Shown: positions 1-6,495 of the stretch, one piece after another
Position numbering within the stretch: position 1 is the stretch's first letter
Layout of the letters: the number at the start of each line of letters is the position of its first letter
Assembly: GCA_020346825.1 (NCBI GenBank)
Contig: CP070791.1
Coordinates: 715,629 to 723,860, forward strand
Direction: 5' to 3'
Source: Candidatus Bathyarchaeota archaeon
GTDB lineage: Archaea; Thermoproteota; Bathyarchaeia; Bathyarchaeales; Bathyarchaeaceae
Length of the DNA: 8,232 nt
The notes under the pieces: generated by a model
The model's input: only the letters and a program-made list of their open reading frames with translations
What the model was told of the DNA's origin: nothing
Databases searched by the model: none
Position numbers and translations under genes: made by a program

Positions 1-66
1 CAGCCCGAGTATGATGGCTGAGCCTGTTGAGACGCGAATTTTCTTGGGGAGACGCGCTTCAGGCAC
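1..66 (-). CDS. Radical SAM protein, COG2516-type (LipS1/LipS2-like), N-terminal fragment
   Basis: Only the first 22 codons are visible; the gene continues past the left edge. The proposed GTG start (66-64) is preceded by TGGTG at 78-74 with 7 bases between, a good archaeal ribosome binding site. The frame stays open upstream to a stop at 172-174, so a TTG at 105-103 is a weaker alternative. The peptide contains KKIRVSTGSAIILGL, which resembles the conserved N-terminus I associate with COG2516 biotin-synthase-related radical SAM proteins. The CxxxCxxC cluster motif would lie beyond the window. Divergent placement next to another radical SAM gene, with gcvH close by, suggests one half of the two-protein archaeal lipoyl synthase (LipS1/LipS2), which inserts two sulfurs into octanoylated carrier protein. 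Family assignment from so few residues is tentative. Confidence 0.5.
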   Translation of the reverse strand, partial: MPEARLPKKIRVSTGSAIILGL

Positions 67-259
67 TACAAAGCACCAGCAATTCTCGAATCTACTATTA
101 AACAATAATGACTCTAATATTTCTCTCGTTTGAAAAACAAGTTGAAGATATGAATGTCCAGAAAGGAAGTGTTAAGCCCCACAGAAGACTATGGACTCGC
201 TCTTTTCGCAAACATCGCTAAAACCCTTCTGATGGGTGCAAAAGGTTTTAGAAGATACG
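67..259. promoter_or_regulatory. Divergent intergenic/promoter region between two radical SAM genes
   Basis: This AT-rich stretch separates two outward-reading radical SAM genes and must hold both promoters unless transcripts enter from elsewhere. Possible TATA-like elements are AAATATTA for the leftward gene (121-114 on the minus strand) and AAGATATG for the rightward gene (145-152). Neither has a convincing BRE, so exact transcription starts are not supported. No RNA gene was recognised, and the small minus-strand open frame here looks like chance. Confidence 0.3.
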
Positions 260-1273
260 ATGCACTCTGATAGGCATGTGGGTTCTATGGACGCTGAAAC
301 CGCATGGCAGACACCATACAATGAATTAGCCTCACTGATTGAGGACGGGTTTTTTTCCAACGATTCAGGGAAAATTCGATTCTACGCTCCAAGTTTCATG
401 TATTACAAGACCGGCTACTTCTGTTCTTCTCCAACAGCCTTTCCATCCATTTCTGTAACAGGTTCCTCTTGCTCTCTCAAATGCAAGCACTGCAATGGAA
501 AGGTTCTAGACACCATGTTTCCAGGTCTCACGCCAGAGAAACTCTTCAATCTCTGCGTGAAACTGAAAAAAAACGGAGCCATTGGCTGTCTAATAAGTGG
601 TGGATGCTTACCCAACGGTTCTGTACCTCTCGACAAGTTTGTTGACGCCATTGCCAAAATCAAACGCGAGCTTGGATTGACTATTGCCACGCACACAGGA
701 GTAATCGACTATTCTACAGCAAGAAGATTGAAGGAAGCTGGAGTAGACGCAGCGCTAATTGACATAATTGGTTCCAACGAAACGATAGAGGAAGTTTACA
801 GAATGAACATCAGCGTAGACCATTTTGACAAGTCGCTGAAGGCGTTGCACGAATCTGGAATCCCTTTAGTGCCTCATGTGCTCGTGGGGCTTCACCATGG
901 CAAGCTTAAGGGTGAACTTCAAGCCCTAAGAATGATTTCAAAATACTCGCCTTCAGCCGTTATAACAATAGCCTTCATGCCGATACATGGAACGCCTATG
1001 GAACAGGTGGACCCACCTAAACCAGAGGACATAACAAAGGTGTTGGTAGCAGCCAGACTCATGATGCCTAATACTCCAATAGTCTTGGGGTGCATGAGAC
1101 CAAAGGGAAAACACAGGAAAAGAACCGACACGCTGGCTGTGCAAGCCGGGGTTAGCGCCATAGCGTTTCCACACGAAGAAGCCATTCAGTTGGCAGAATC
1201 CATGGATTTGAGAATCACGTTTTCATCCTTGTGCTGTTCTCAAATCTTTGAAGACATCAAACTCGGCCCTTAA
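260..1273 (+). CDS. Radical SAM protein, COG1856-type, probable lipoyl synthase component
   Basis: With the ATG at 260 this is a 337-residue radical SAM enzyme. The SAM/[4Fe-4S] motif is CSLKCKHC, with cysteines 71, 75 and 78, preceded by SISVTG as in COG1856 biotin-synthase-like proteins. The ISGGCLPNG segment near residue 115 fits the glycine-rich SAM-binding region of the barrel. Extra cysteines at about 278 (GCMRP), 325 and 326 could ligate an auxiliary cluster, the sulfur source in lipoyl synthases. Known family members act as LipS1/LipS2 pairs on octanoyl-GcvH; the divergent partner at 1-66 and gcvH 1.2 kb downstream support that role, which remains an inference. The start is uncertain: in-frame GTG 236, GTG 278 and ATG 287 are alternatives, a stop lies at 230-232, and none has a strong ribosome binding site. 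The stop overlaps the convergent hydrolase stop. Confidence 0.75.
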   Translation: MHSDRHVGSMDAETAWQTPYNELASLIEDGFFSNDSGKIRFYAPSFMYYKTGYFCSSPTAFPSISVTGSSCSLKCKHCNGKVLDTMFPGLTPEKLFNLCVKLKKNGAIGCLISGGCLPNGSVPLDKFVDAIAKIKRELGLTIATHTGVIDYSTARRLKEAGVDAALIDIIGSNETIEEVYRMNISVDHFDKSLKALHESGIPLVPHVLVGLHHGKLKGELQALRMISKYSPSAVITIAFMPIHGTPMEQVDPPKPEDITKVLVAARLMMPNTPIVLGCMRPKGKHRKRTDTLAVQAGVSAIAFPHEEAIQLAESMDLRITFSSLCCSQIFEDIKLGP

Positions 1274-2145
1274 GAATCTCCCAGGAATTCGAGCAGGTAC
1301 CGGTTGACAATCTTCGGTTCTTCCAGTTGAACCCAATGACCACACTTCGGAAGATATTTTATGGAATAGGGAGCGTCAACAAACTCCTGAGTATCAACTA
1401 TCAAATCCTTTGATAGAGCAACATCTCGTTCTCCCCAAATCACCAATGTAGGCGACTTGACCTTTGGAAATGCTATTGTTCTTTCTGAGAATAGTACAGA
1501 TGGATTCATGTTGGCACGATAATAGTTTATCGCCGCCGTCAAAGCTCCAGGTTTTGACCAAGCTTTTGCATAGATTTCCAGATCTTTCTCGGTGAGTGTC
1601 TCTTCTCTAGCAAAAGAATGGCGAAGCATGTTTTTCAGAAACAGATATTCGTTTTGGCTCAGAACTTCTTCAGGGATATCTGCTGTTTGGAAGAAGAAAA
1701 CGTACCAACTTTTCTGCAGTTGCCTCAGCAGAGTTCTAGTCCTCGATATGTACATGTTAGGGTGAGGTGCATTCAAGATCACCAATTTTTCTACAGCTTC
1801 CGGATTAAAGGCTGCAAGCGACCAAGCTACAACACCACCCCAATCGTGTCCAACAGTTATTGCCCGTTTTTCGCCTAACGCATGAATAAGTCCAAGAATG
1901 TCTCCTGCAAGAAGGTTTAACCTGTAGTTGTCAATGCCTTCTGGCTTTTCAGTCTTATTGTAACCTCTCAGATCTGGAGCCACAACACGAAAATGCTTGG
2001 CCAACGCAGGAATCTGGAACCTCCACACGTACCAGAAGTCAGGAAAACCGTGAAGAAGAAGCAACAGCTTTCCCTCTCCTTGGGTCACGTAATGCATTCG
2101 AACCCCATTTGTCTTAACAAAACAATGCTTCCATGTTTCTTTCAT
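1270..2145 (-). CDS. Alpha/beta hydrolase, soluble epoxide hydrolase-like
   Basis: This complete 291-residue alpha/beta-hydrolase-fold protein has no signal peptide or membrane segment, so it is probably cytoplasmic. Visible motifs are the HGFP oxyanion loop (32-35), GHDWGG with nucleophile Asp101, WGERD with Asp241 as the likely acid partner, and CGHW with the catalytic His270. The cap carries Tyr148 (YVFFFQ) and Tyr209 (NYYR), which align by eye with the two epoxide-polarising tyrosines of human soluble epoxide hydrolase (383 and 466). That argues for epoxide hydrolase rather than haloalkane or fluoroacetate dehalogenase; the substrate is unknown. The ATG start has GAGGTC at 2156-2151, 5 bases upstream. 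The gene lies alone on its strand, convergent with the radical SAM gene and divergent from gcvH, so no operon partner hints at its pathway. Confidence 0.85.
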   Translation of the reverse strand: MKETWKHCFVKTNGVRMHYVTQGEGKLLLLLHGFPDFWYVWRFQIPALAKHFRVVAPDLRGYNKTEKPEGIDNYRLNLLAGDILGLIHALGEKRAITVGHDWGGVVAWSLAAFNPEAVEKLVILNAPHPNMYISRTRTLLRQLQKSWYVFFFQTADIPEEVLSQNEYLFLKNMLRHSFAREETLTEKDLEIYAKAWSKPGALTAAINYYRANMNPSVLFSERTIAFPKVKSPTLVIWGERDVALSKDLIVDTQEFVDAPYSIKYLPKCGHWVQLEEPKIVNRYLLEFLGDS

Positions 2146-2377
2146 CCACAGACCTCAAATGTTTAGAAGAGTTGTTTCCGTTTTGAAGCTTTTCCTCAAC
2201 CTTTAGGAAAGAATTTGCAGCAAGACGTTGATGAGGAGAGAACAGGGCCTTCTCGGTTGCAGAGTTGTAAAGGTGCGGTCGTCAAATTCAGGTTAATGGT
2301 TTAGGAAAGAGTGAACAGACAAAGCCAAATAAGTCTCGCGTACAGGCTCTGTTTGTAGTTTCCTGCTAGAAGCATAG

Positions 2378-2390
2378 TTAAGTTTTTAAG
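2378..2390 (+). promoter_or_regulatory. Probable archaeal TATA/BRE promoter of gcvH
   Basis: The sequence TTAAGTTTTTAAG has purines and adenines followed by a T-rich/A-rich core resembling an archaeal BRE-TATA element. Initiation about 25 bases downstream would fall near 2410, giving a short leader that still includes the Shine-Dalgarno at 2424-2430. This is the only recognised element in the 290-base stretch between the hydrolase and gcvH (2146-2435). Confidence 0.4.
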
Positions 2391-2423
2391 ATAAACAAGA
2401 ACAAAATATCCTACTCGATCAAC

Positions 2424-2430
2424 GAGGTGA
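2424..2430 (+). promoter_or_regulatory. Shine-Dalgarno sequence that decides the gcvH start
   Basis: GAGGTGA lies 5 bases before TTG 2436. The upstream in-frame GTG at 2427 is inside this motif and would have no binding site of its own. The ATG at 2432 is out of frame. The TTG is therefore the better start. Confidence 0.7.
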
Positions 2431-2435
2431 AATGT

Positions 2436-2852
2436 TTGGTAAAAGTAGAAGACTACGAAGTGCCTGAAGGACTATACTACCACAAAGAATACTTGTGGGC
2501 ACGCGTCGAAAACGGAAAAGCAAGGATTGGAATGTCCGATTTCGCCCAAAAACAACTCCGCGATATCGTTTATGTAGAGCTTCCAAGCGTAGGTGACACC
2601 ATTGCCCAGAATGATCCCTTTGGAACCGTGGAGTCTGTGAAAGCCGTCTCAGATCTGATTGCTCCCGTAAGCGGCAAAATTGAGGAAGTAAATACAGAGT
2701 TGGAGTCCAAACCCGAGTTGCTCAACGAAGACCCGTACGACAAAGGGTGGCTCTTGGTCATAACTCCAACAAATCTTGACGCCGAATTGAAGGAAATCAT
2801 GGATTTCAACGCGTCAGCGGAGTGGCACAAAGAACTCATTAAAGGTAGCTAA
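2436..2852 (+). CDS. gcvH: Glycine cleavage system H protein (lipoyl carrier)
   Basis: From the TTG start this is a 138-residue GcvH-family protein. The N-terminus (VEDYEVPEGLYYHKEYLW) and the lipoylation loop GTVESVKAVSDL are typical; the modified lysine is residue 69 counting from TTG (72 from GTG 2427). The lipoyl domain continues through APVSGKIEEVN and the C-terminal helix region is present. Known H proteins shuttle the aminomethyl group between GcvP, GcvT and dihydrolipoamide dehydrogenase. Some archaeal and bacterial relatives instead act as lipoate-binding proteins for Hdr-like complexes or as lipoate-assembly scaffolds. No gcvP or gcvT gene is in the window, so the partner is undefined. 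The nearby LipS-like radical SAM genes would supply the cofactor. A probable TATA element lies at 2378-2390. Confidence 0.93.
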   Translation: MVKVEDYEVPEGLYYHKEYLWARVENGKARIGMSDFAQKQLRDIVYVELPSVGDTIAQNDPFGTVESVKAVSDLIAPVSGKIEEVNTELESKPELLNEDPYDKGWLLVITPTNLDAELKEIMDFNASAEWHKELIKGS

Positions 2853-3022
2853 ACAGACCTCCGATGGGTGCGGTAGGGGTCCTCGGGTGGCACAAAATAA
2901 GCTTCCAAGGCGGACCACTAAATCTGTTTCGCCGAAAGACATTAAACATTCTGTTTTACAGTTGGTTCCAGAGACTTCAACAGGAAATCCTCACAAATTA
3001 GCTAGCTGGAGAGTTGTCATGC

Positions 3023-3208
3023 ATGGGAAAAATTGATAAGCAAATTATTTCATTGCTGGAAAAAGAGAAGTCTCTGAGCCTCGTTGCGATCGCTGATCAG
3101 ATTGGGAAACCCTCCAAAACCGTTTTTAGGTCATTACGGAGACTTTTTTCGAATGGGGAAATAAACTTCGACCCCAGGAATCGTCAATACACCCTTGCGA
3201 AAGAATAA
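3023..3208 (+). CDS. Small winged-helix DNA-binding protein
   Basis: A 61-residue protein starting at ATG 3023; an in-frame TTG at 3014 would add three residues but abuts the GGAGAG motif at 3008-3013, which better serves the ATG. The pattern is helix (KIDKQIISLLEKEK), helix-turn-helix (SLVAIADQIGKPSKTVFRSLRRLF) and a short wing (GEINFDPRNRQYTLA), which is essentially a bare MarR/ArsR/Lrp-like winged helix with no effector domain. It is basic overall and likely a dimeric local regulator. It follows gcvH by 170 bases and is convergent with the Hdr/Flox-like operon, ending 18 bases from it. Its targets cannot be read from the sequence. It is short but has a coherent fold pattern, so it is probably real. 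Confidence 0.65.
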   Translation: MGKIDKQIISLLEKEKSLSLVAIADQIGKPSKTVFRSLRRLFSNGEINFDPRNRQYTLAKE

Positions 3209-3217
3209 TCACGCAAG
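3194..3217. terminator. Inverted repeat between convergent genes, possible bidirectional terminator
   Basis: CTTGCG (3194-3199) and CGCAAG (3212-3217) form a perfect 6-base-pair inverted repeat with a 12-base loop. It spans the stop of the winged-helix gene and lies just beyond the stop of the leftward operon. There is no long T tract on either side, so termination is suggested only by position. Confidence 0.25.
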
Positions 3218-3226
3218 ATCTTGATC

Positions 3227-4066
3227 TTAATACTCCCTTGGCATCATTTTCAGTTCTTCGAAAGTGAAGACTGGTCCGTCTTTGCAAACGAATTTATTTC
3301 CTATGTTGCATCTTCCGCATTTTCCGATGCCACATTTCATCCTCATCTCAAGGGACAAGTAGACTTCTTCGGGGGAAAAGCCGAGCTCATCAATTACTGG
3401 CATAGTGAATTTTATCATTATAGGTGGACCACATACAATAGCAATAGCGTTTTCTGAGCTTGGAGCAACCTCCTTGAGAACGGCTGGTACAAAACCGACT
3501 AGTCCACTCCAGCCTGTAACGGCGCGGTCGATTGTCACGTTGAGGTTAATATCTTTTCTCTTTCCCCAGGCTTCAATGTCGTATTTGTAGATGAGTTCAC
3601 CTGGATCACGGGCTCCGTAGATAACTGTTATCTCTTTGAACCTATCTCTGTTGGCCTCGTGAAGGATGAAGTTAGTAAGAGACCTCAGTGTCGTGAAGGC
3701 AAAGCCGCCCCCAACAATAACAACATTGCGGCCCTCCATTTTCTCCATCGGGAATCCATTGCCGTAAGGTCCTCTGACTCCAATAACAGTTCCTTCTACA
3801 CTATTGTGCAAAGCGGTGGTGACAACTCCAACTCTTTTCACGGTGAACTGGATGCTGTCTTCCTCCATCGGAGACGAGGCTATGCCTATGGGGCACTCTC
3901 CAGCGCCAAAGACGGAGATTTCGGCGAACTGGCCACACCTGTATCCAAAACTCCTCATTGCCTTGGGATCTTTGAAGACGAGTTCGAAGGTTTTGATGTC
4001 CCTTGCTTCGTTTTCTGTTGTGATCTTTCTGATGACTACAAGGTTTGGGATATATGGATTATTCAT
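3227..4066 (-). CDS. FAD/NAD(P)-binding oxidoreductase, sulfhydrogenase gamma/FloxA-like
   Basis: A 279-residue ferredoxin-reductase-type flavoprotein. An N-terminal FAD barrel contains CPIGIASSP (58-66) and GPYGNGFP (99-106). A nucleotide-binding domain follows, beginning VVIVGGGF (115-122) and carrying CGPP (212-215). The C-terminal cluster motif has cysteines 245, 250, 253 and 261, as in the [2Fe-2S] site of PyrK/HydG relatives. It probably oxidises NAD(P)H and passes electrons to the two iron-sulfur proteins encoded upstream. The ATG is preceded by AGGTGGAG (4080-4073) at 6 bases, and the previous stop lies within that spacer, so translation is likely coupled. The nucleotide-binding loop is odd, reading GGGFAFTTLRS where relatives usually have a second GxG-type glycine and APLR. 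It is the last gene of the operon. Alternatives are AsrB or hydrogenase gamma, but no hydrogenase subunit is nearby. Confidence 0.85.
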   Translation of the reverse strand: MNNPYIPNLVVIRKITTENEARDIKTFELVFKDPKAMRSFGYRCGQFAEISVFGAGECPIGIASSPMEEDSIQFTVKRVGVVTTALHNSVEGTVIGVRGPYGNGFPMEKMEGRNVVIVGGGFAFTTLRSLTNFILHEANRDRFKEITVIYGARDPGELIYKYDIEAWGKRKDINLNVTIDRAVTGWSGLVGFVPAVLKEVAPSSENAIAIVCGPPIMIKFTMPVIDELGFSPEEVYLSLEMRMKCGIGKCGRCNIGNKFVCKDGPVFTFEELKMMPREY

Positions 4067-4069
4067 TCT

Positions 4070-5089
4070 TTACTCCACCTTTCTGGCTGATATTGTCTTA
4101 ACCACATCTCTGATGTCAAGGTTGACCGGACACTCCTGAACACATCTTCCACAGCCCACGCAGAAGCTTTTGCCGTAGTTTTTGACGAAGTAGTTGAACT
4201 TGTGCATAATCCTCTGCCTCATTCTCTCCTTTCCTGAAGGACGAGGATTATGACCAGAACCCTGTAGAGCGAAGCAGAGGAACTGACATGAATCCCAAAT
4301 TCTAACTCTTTCTTCCCCTTCCTCCAGAACGTCGAAACAGCAACAGGTGGGACAAAGAAAAGTGCAGACTCCACAACCCAAGCACTTCTGGCAAATTTGA
4401 TCCCAGAAGGGGTCGTCGAACATCTTGTCGAGTTTTTCGCTCACGTCACTCAGAGAAACCTTGGATCTCACAGCAGCTTCAGCGTCGGAAGAGAGCTTCT
4501 TTCCCTTCTCAATGTCAGCTTTTTTTGCGTCCTTCAACCACGAAATCTTCTCAAGAAGTTTTTCGCCCTTCTCGGTGACCGTTTGTATCAGATACTTGTC
4601 GTTTATATCTTGGAGGAGCAGGTCCATGCCCTCTTTTCCAGATGGACTTCCCCCAAGAGACGTGCAGAAACATGTGCTCAGCGGATGATTGCAGGCCAAC
4701 CCAACAATAGTTGCGTTTTTTCTTTTCTCCAGATAGTACACATCTTTGTGTTCTCCAGAAGACAAGAACTTATCGAGCAAAACTAAGCTTCTGGAGTCAC
4801 AAGGGCGGACACCTACCAAAACCATTTTTTTTCTTATGGCAGGAGACTCGATGATTTCTGCGTCGTTTTTGCTAGTTCTGTAGGTGAATAAAGTTTCGGT
4901 CTGTGGAAAAAAAACTTCCTTAGGCGGTTTCTTTGTATTCCAAAAGTCTAGGCAAACTTCGTTTTCAGAGGTGATCCTTACAGAGGTGACAGTGTTTTTT
5001 TCCTTAAGTGGCCCAATAACTTCGTTTTCTTTAGCCAGTTCTTCTACGAGGGCAGAGAAATTCCTTTTTTCTATGGTCTTCCACTTCAT
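4070..5089 (-). CDS. 4Fe-4S dicluster protein, sulfhydrogenase beta/AsrA/FloxC-like
   Basis: A 339-residue iron-sulfur protein. The N-terminal domain has RPCDSRSL (95-102) and cysteines 133, 140 and 142 around NHPLSTCFC, a family pattern in sulfhydrogenase beta subunits. The C-terminal half has two [4Fe-4S] motifs, at cysteines 236/239/242/246 and 310/313/316/320. Between them are GSGHNPRP and RQRIMHKFNY, typical of HydB/AsrA proteins. It probably relays electrons from the adjacent FAD protein towards MvhD/HdrA. I chose ATG 5089 because AGGTG (5100-5096) lies 6 bases upstream; a GTG at 5098 overlaps that site. The stop lies 3 bases before the next gene. A triple cysteine (249-251) follows the first cluster, where relatives typically have a C-Y/H-C pattern. 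Alternative: beta subunit of a NiFe hydrogenase encoded elsewhere. Confidence 0.85.
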   Translation of the reverse strand: MKWKTIEKRNFSALVEELAKENEVIGPLKEKNTVTSVRITSENEVCLDFWNTKKPPKEVFFPQTETLFTYRTSKNDAEIIESPAIRKKMVLVGVRPCDSRSLVLLDKFLSSGEHKDVYYLEKRKNATIVGLACNHPLSTCFCTSLGGSPSGKEGMDLLLQDINDKYLIQTVTEKGEKLLEKISWLKDAKKADIEKGKKLSSDAEAAVRSKVSLSDVSEKLDKMFDDPFWDQICQKCLGCGVCTFLCPTCCCFDVLEEGEERVRIWDSCQFLCFALQGSGHNPRPSGKERMRQRIMHKFNYFVKNYGKSFCVGCGRCVQECPVNLDIRDVVKTISARKVE

Positions 5090-5103
5090 TGTTGGCACCT
5101 TGT

Positions 5104-6054
5104 TTACTTAATGAACTCTTGGGAGTCCTCCATTTTGAATTCTCCCAACGGGGGAACCTCCTCCAGACCTAATCCCGCCTCGTAGTTGTACCTTTCTTTC
5201 ATGATCTTTTCCGTTTTCTTCACGAGTTCCCTCAGATTTATGGCCATAGGACAGGCTCGAGTGCAGGCTCCACAATCGACGCACCTCCCGGCCACGTGAA
5301 AGGCGCGGACGATGTGGTAGATCATAGTGTCTGAGAGATCGTTTGTCTTACCGAACCATGTGGGCATGCTCTGATCTACAAAGCACATTTTGCAGTAGCA
5401 GAGGGGACAGACGTTTCTGCAAGCGTAACACCTAATGCACGTGCTCAGTTCCTCTTTGAAGTGCTCCCACCTTTCTTCTGTTGACTTCGATTCAAGACTT
5501 GAGACTTCGGCGAACTCGTTTTTGTCGGTACTTTGGGGTAGCTTTTCTCCAATAAGCACATCGTAGATGGGTGGATTCCTGTGCCTGCAAGTGTGACACG
5601 AGTCGCAGAGGAAGTCCTTTTTCGGCAAAACAACTTCAAAACCTTCTCCCTCGACCTTGATTTGTTCATCCTTGACAACAGCTTCAAGAACCTCTTTTCC
5701 TTCGAGTTTCGCTTCTATCTTTTTTCTGTCAATAACCCCTTGACAAGGGACACCAATTACAACAACATTTTCTCTCGGGATCTGATTCTCTACAGCGCAA
5801 ACAGCAATTAACCGAGCATCGCAACCCTTTGCGACAACCCCAACTTTCTCCTTTTTACCAACAACGTATTTTGAAAGATTAGCATCACAGCTTGCATTCC
5901 AGACGAGCTTCTTAACGTCCTCCAATTTCTCCACAAAACAAGGAGTCGTTCGCAGAGGTAAGGTTCCTTGCTCATATCCAATGATTAGGTCGACCTTCTT
6001 ATCTCTGAGAAGCTTTTCCGCGACCTCTCTTATCGAGTCTTCAAAGTTTTCCAA
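5104..6054 (-). CDS. Iron-sulfur oxidoreductase, FrhB/FdhB-like with two 4Fe-4S motifs (FloxB-like)
   Basis: From TTG 6054 the protein is 316 residues. The N-terminal half resembles F420-hydrogenase/dehydrogenase beta (FrhB/FdhB) domains: KGCDARLIA (76-84), GVPCQG (101-106), and the cluster-like CDSCHTC with cysteines 150, 153 and 156. The C-terminal half holds cysteines 206/209/212/216, extra cysteines 219, 221 and 224 (LCYCKMC), and a second motif at 258/261/264/268. It probably sits between the FAD protein and MvhD/HdrA; flavin content and F420 reactivity are not decided by the sequence. The open frame extends to GTG/ATG-type codons near 6162, but that segment overlaps mvhD, is arginine-rich and lacks family features. 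GAAGAGGT (6069-6062) is correctly spaced before the TTG, so the short form is preferred. Confidence 0.82.
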   Translation of the reverse strand: MENFEDSIREVAEKLLRDKKVDLIIGYEQGTLPLRTTPCFVEKLEDVKKLVWNASCDANLSKYVVGKKEKVGVVAKGCDARLIAVCAVENQIPRENVVVIGVPCQGVIDRKKIEAKLEGKEVLEAVVKDEQIKVEGEGFEVVLPKKDFLCDSCHTCRHRNPPIYDVLIGEKLPQSTDKNEFAEVSSLESKSTEERWEHFKEELSTCIRCYACRNVCPLCYCKMCFVDQSMPTWFGKTNDLSDTMIYHIVRAFHVAGRCVDCGACTRACPMAINLRELVKKTEKIMKERYNYEAGLGLEEVPPLGEFKMEDSQEFIK

Positions 6055-6059
6055 AGCGT

Positions 6060-6488
6060 CTACCTCTTCACCAGTCTTTTTGCTGGCCCCAAGGCCTTCA
6101 CTTCTTTTACCACATCTGTCACCACATTGGCAAACTTTTCGCCTTCGGCGGCGGAGACCCACGAGAAGTTCACTCTTTCTGGTTCTATTCCGAAGTATTC
6201 AAGCAAATCCTTCAGGACAGCAAATCTTCTTCTTGCTACGAGGTTTCCGCTGATGTAGTGGCAGTCGCCTGGGTGACAGCCGGAAACTAGGACTCCGTCC
6301 CAGCCACGTTGCAGAGCTTTTATGATGTAGTATGGATTGACTCTTCCAGAGCATGGAACTCTTACTACCCTTATGTTAGGGGGATACTGGATTCTGCTTA
6401 TTCCCGCAAGGTCTGCTCCGGCGTAGCTACACCAGTTACACAAGAAAGCTAATATTTTTGGTTCCCATTTTTCTTCAGCATTTTTCAC
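6060..6488 (-). CDS. mvhD: MvhD/FloxD-type [2Fe-2S] electron-transfer protein
   Basis: A 142-residue protein matching the MvhD family in full. The five family cysteines are at 17, 20 (FLCNWCSY), 46 (VPCSGR), 71 and 76 (GCHPGDC). In methanogens MvhD carries a [2Fe-2S] cluster linking a hydrogenase or formate dehydrogenase to the bifurcating flavin of HdrA; in the Flox system the same role is taken by FloxD. Here it directly follows hdrA and precedes iron-sulfur and NAD(P)H-type subunits, so it is probably the docking link between the NAD(P)H-oxidising module and HdrA. All positions are cysteine, with no sign of selenocysteine. The GTG start lies 7 bases after the hdrA stop with only a weak upstream purine-rich site, which suggests translational coupling. 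The stop overlaps the Shine-Dalgarno of the next gene. Confidence 0.93.
   Translation of the reverse strand: MKNAEEKWEPKILAFLCNWCSYAGADLAGISRIQYPPNIRVVRVPCSGRVNPYYIIKALQRGWDGVLVSGCHPGDCHYISGNLVARRRFAVLKDLLEYFGIEPERVNFSWVSAAEGEKFANVVTDVVKEVKALGPAKRLVKR
6062..6069 (-). promoter_or_regulatory. Shine-Dalgarno deciding the FrhB-like gene start, overlapping the mvhD stop
   Basis: On the minus strand GAAGAGGT (6069-6062) precedes TTG 6054 with 7 bases between. Its last base is also the first base of the mvhD TAG stop. This favours TTG 6054 over the longer frame that overlaps mvhD. Confidence 0.6.
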
Positions 6489-6495
6489 TCTTGGT

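Noticed and set aside
2..132. Plus-strand open frame at the left edge
   Set aside because: It has no recognisable protein features, while the minus strand of the same bases gives a radical-SAM-like N-terminus with a ribosome binding site.
2220..2260. TTGATGAGG resembling a box C of a C/D guide RNA
   Set aside because: The first base does not fit the C-box consensus and no suitable D box (CTGA) with spacing was found downstream.
2856..2881. Possible hairpin after gcvH (GACC-T-CC pairing with GGGGTC)
   Set aside because: The stem is short, has a bulged T and no following T tract, so I do not call it a terminator or structured RNA.
3659..4139. Plus-strand open frames opposite the FAD/NAD(P) gene
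   Set aside because: They are shadows of a strongly supported gene, with low-complexity or incoherent translations.
6055..6162. N-terminal extension of the FrhB-like gene
   Set aside because: It overlaps mvhD in another frame, is arginine-rich and unlike the family, and TTG 6054 has a good Shine-Dalgarno.
6060..6488. Selenocysteine form of MvhD (as in VhuD)
   Set aside because: All five expected cluster positions are encoded by cysteine codons and there is no in-frame TGA.
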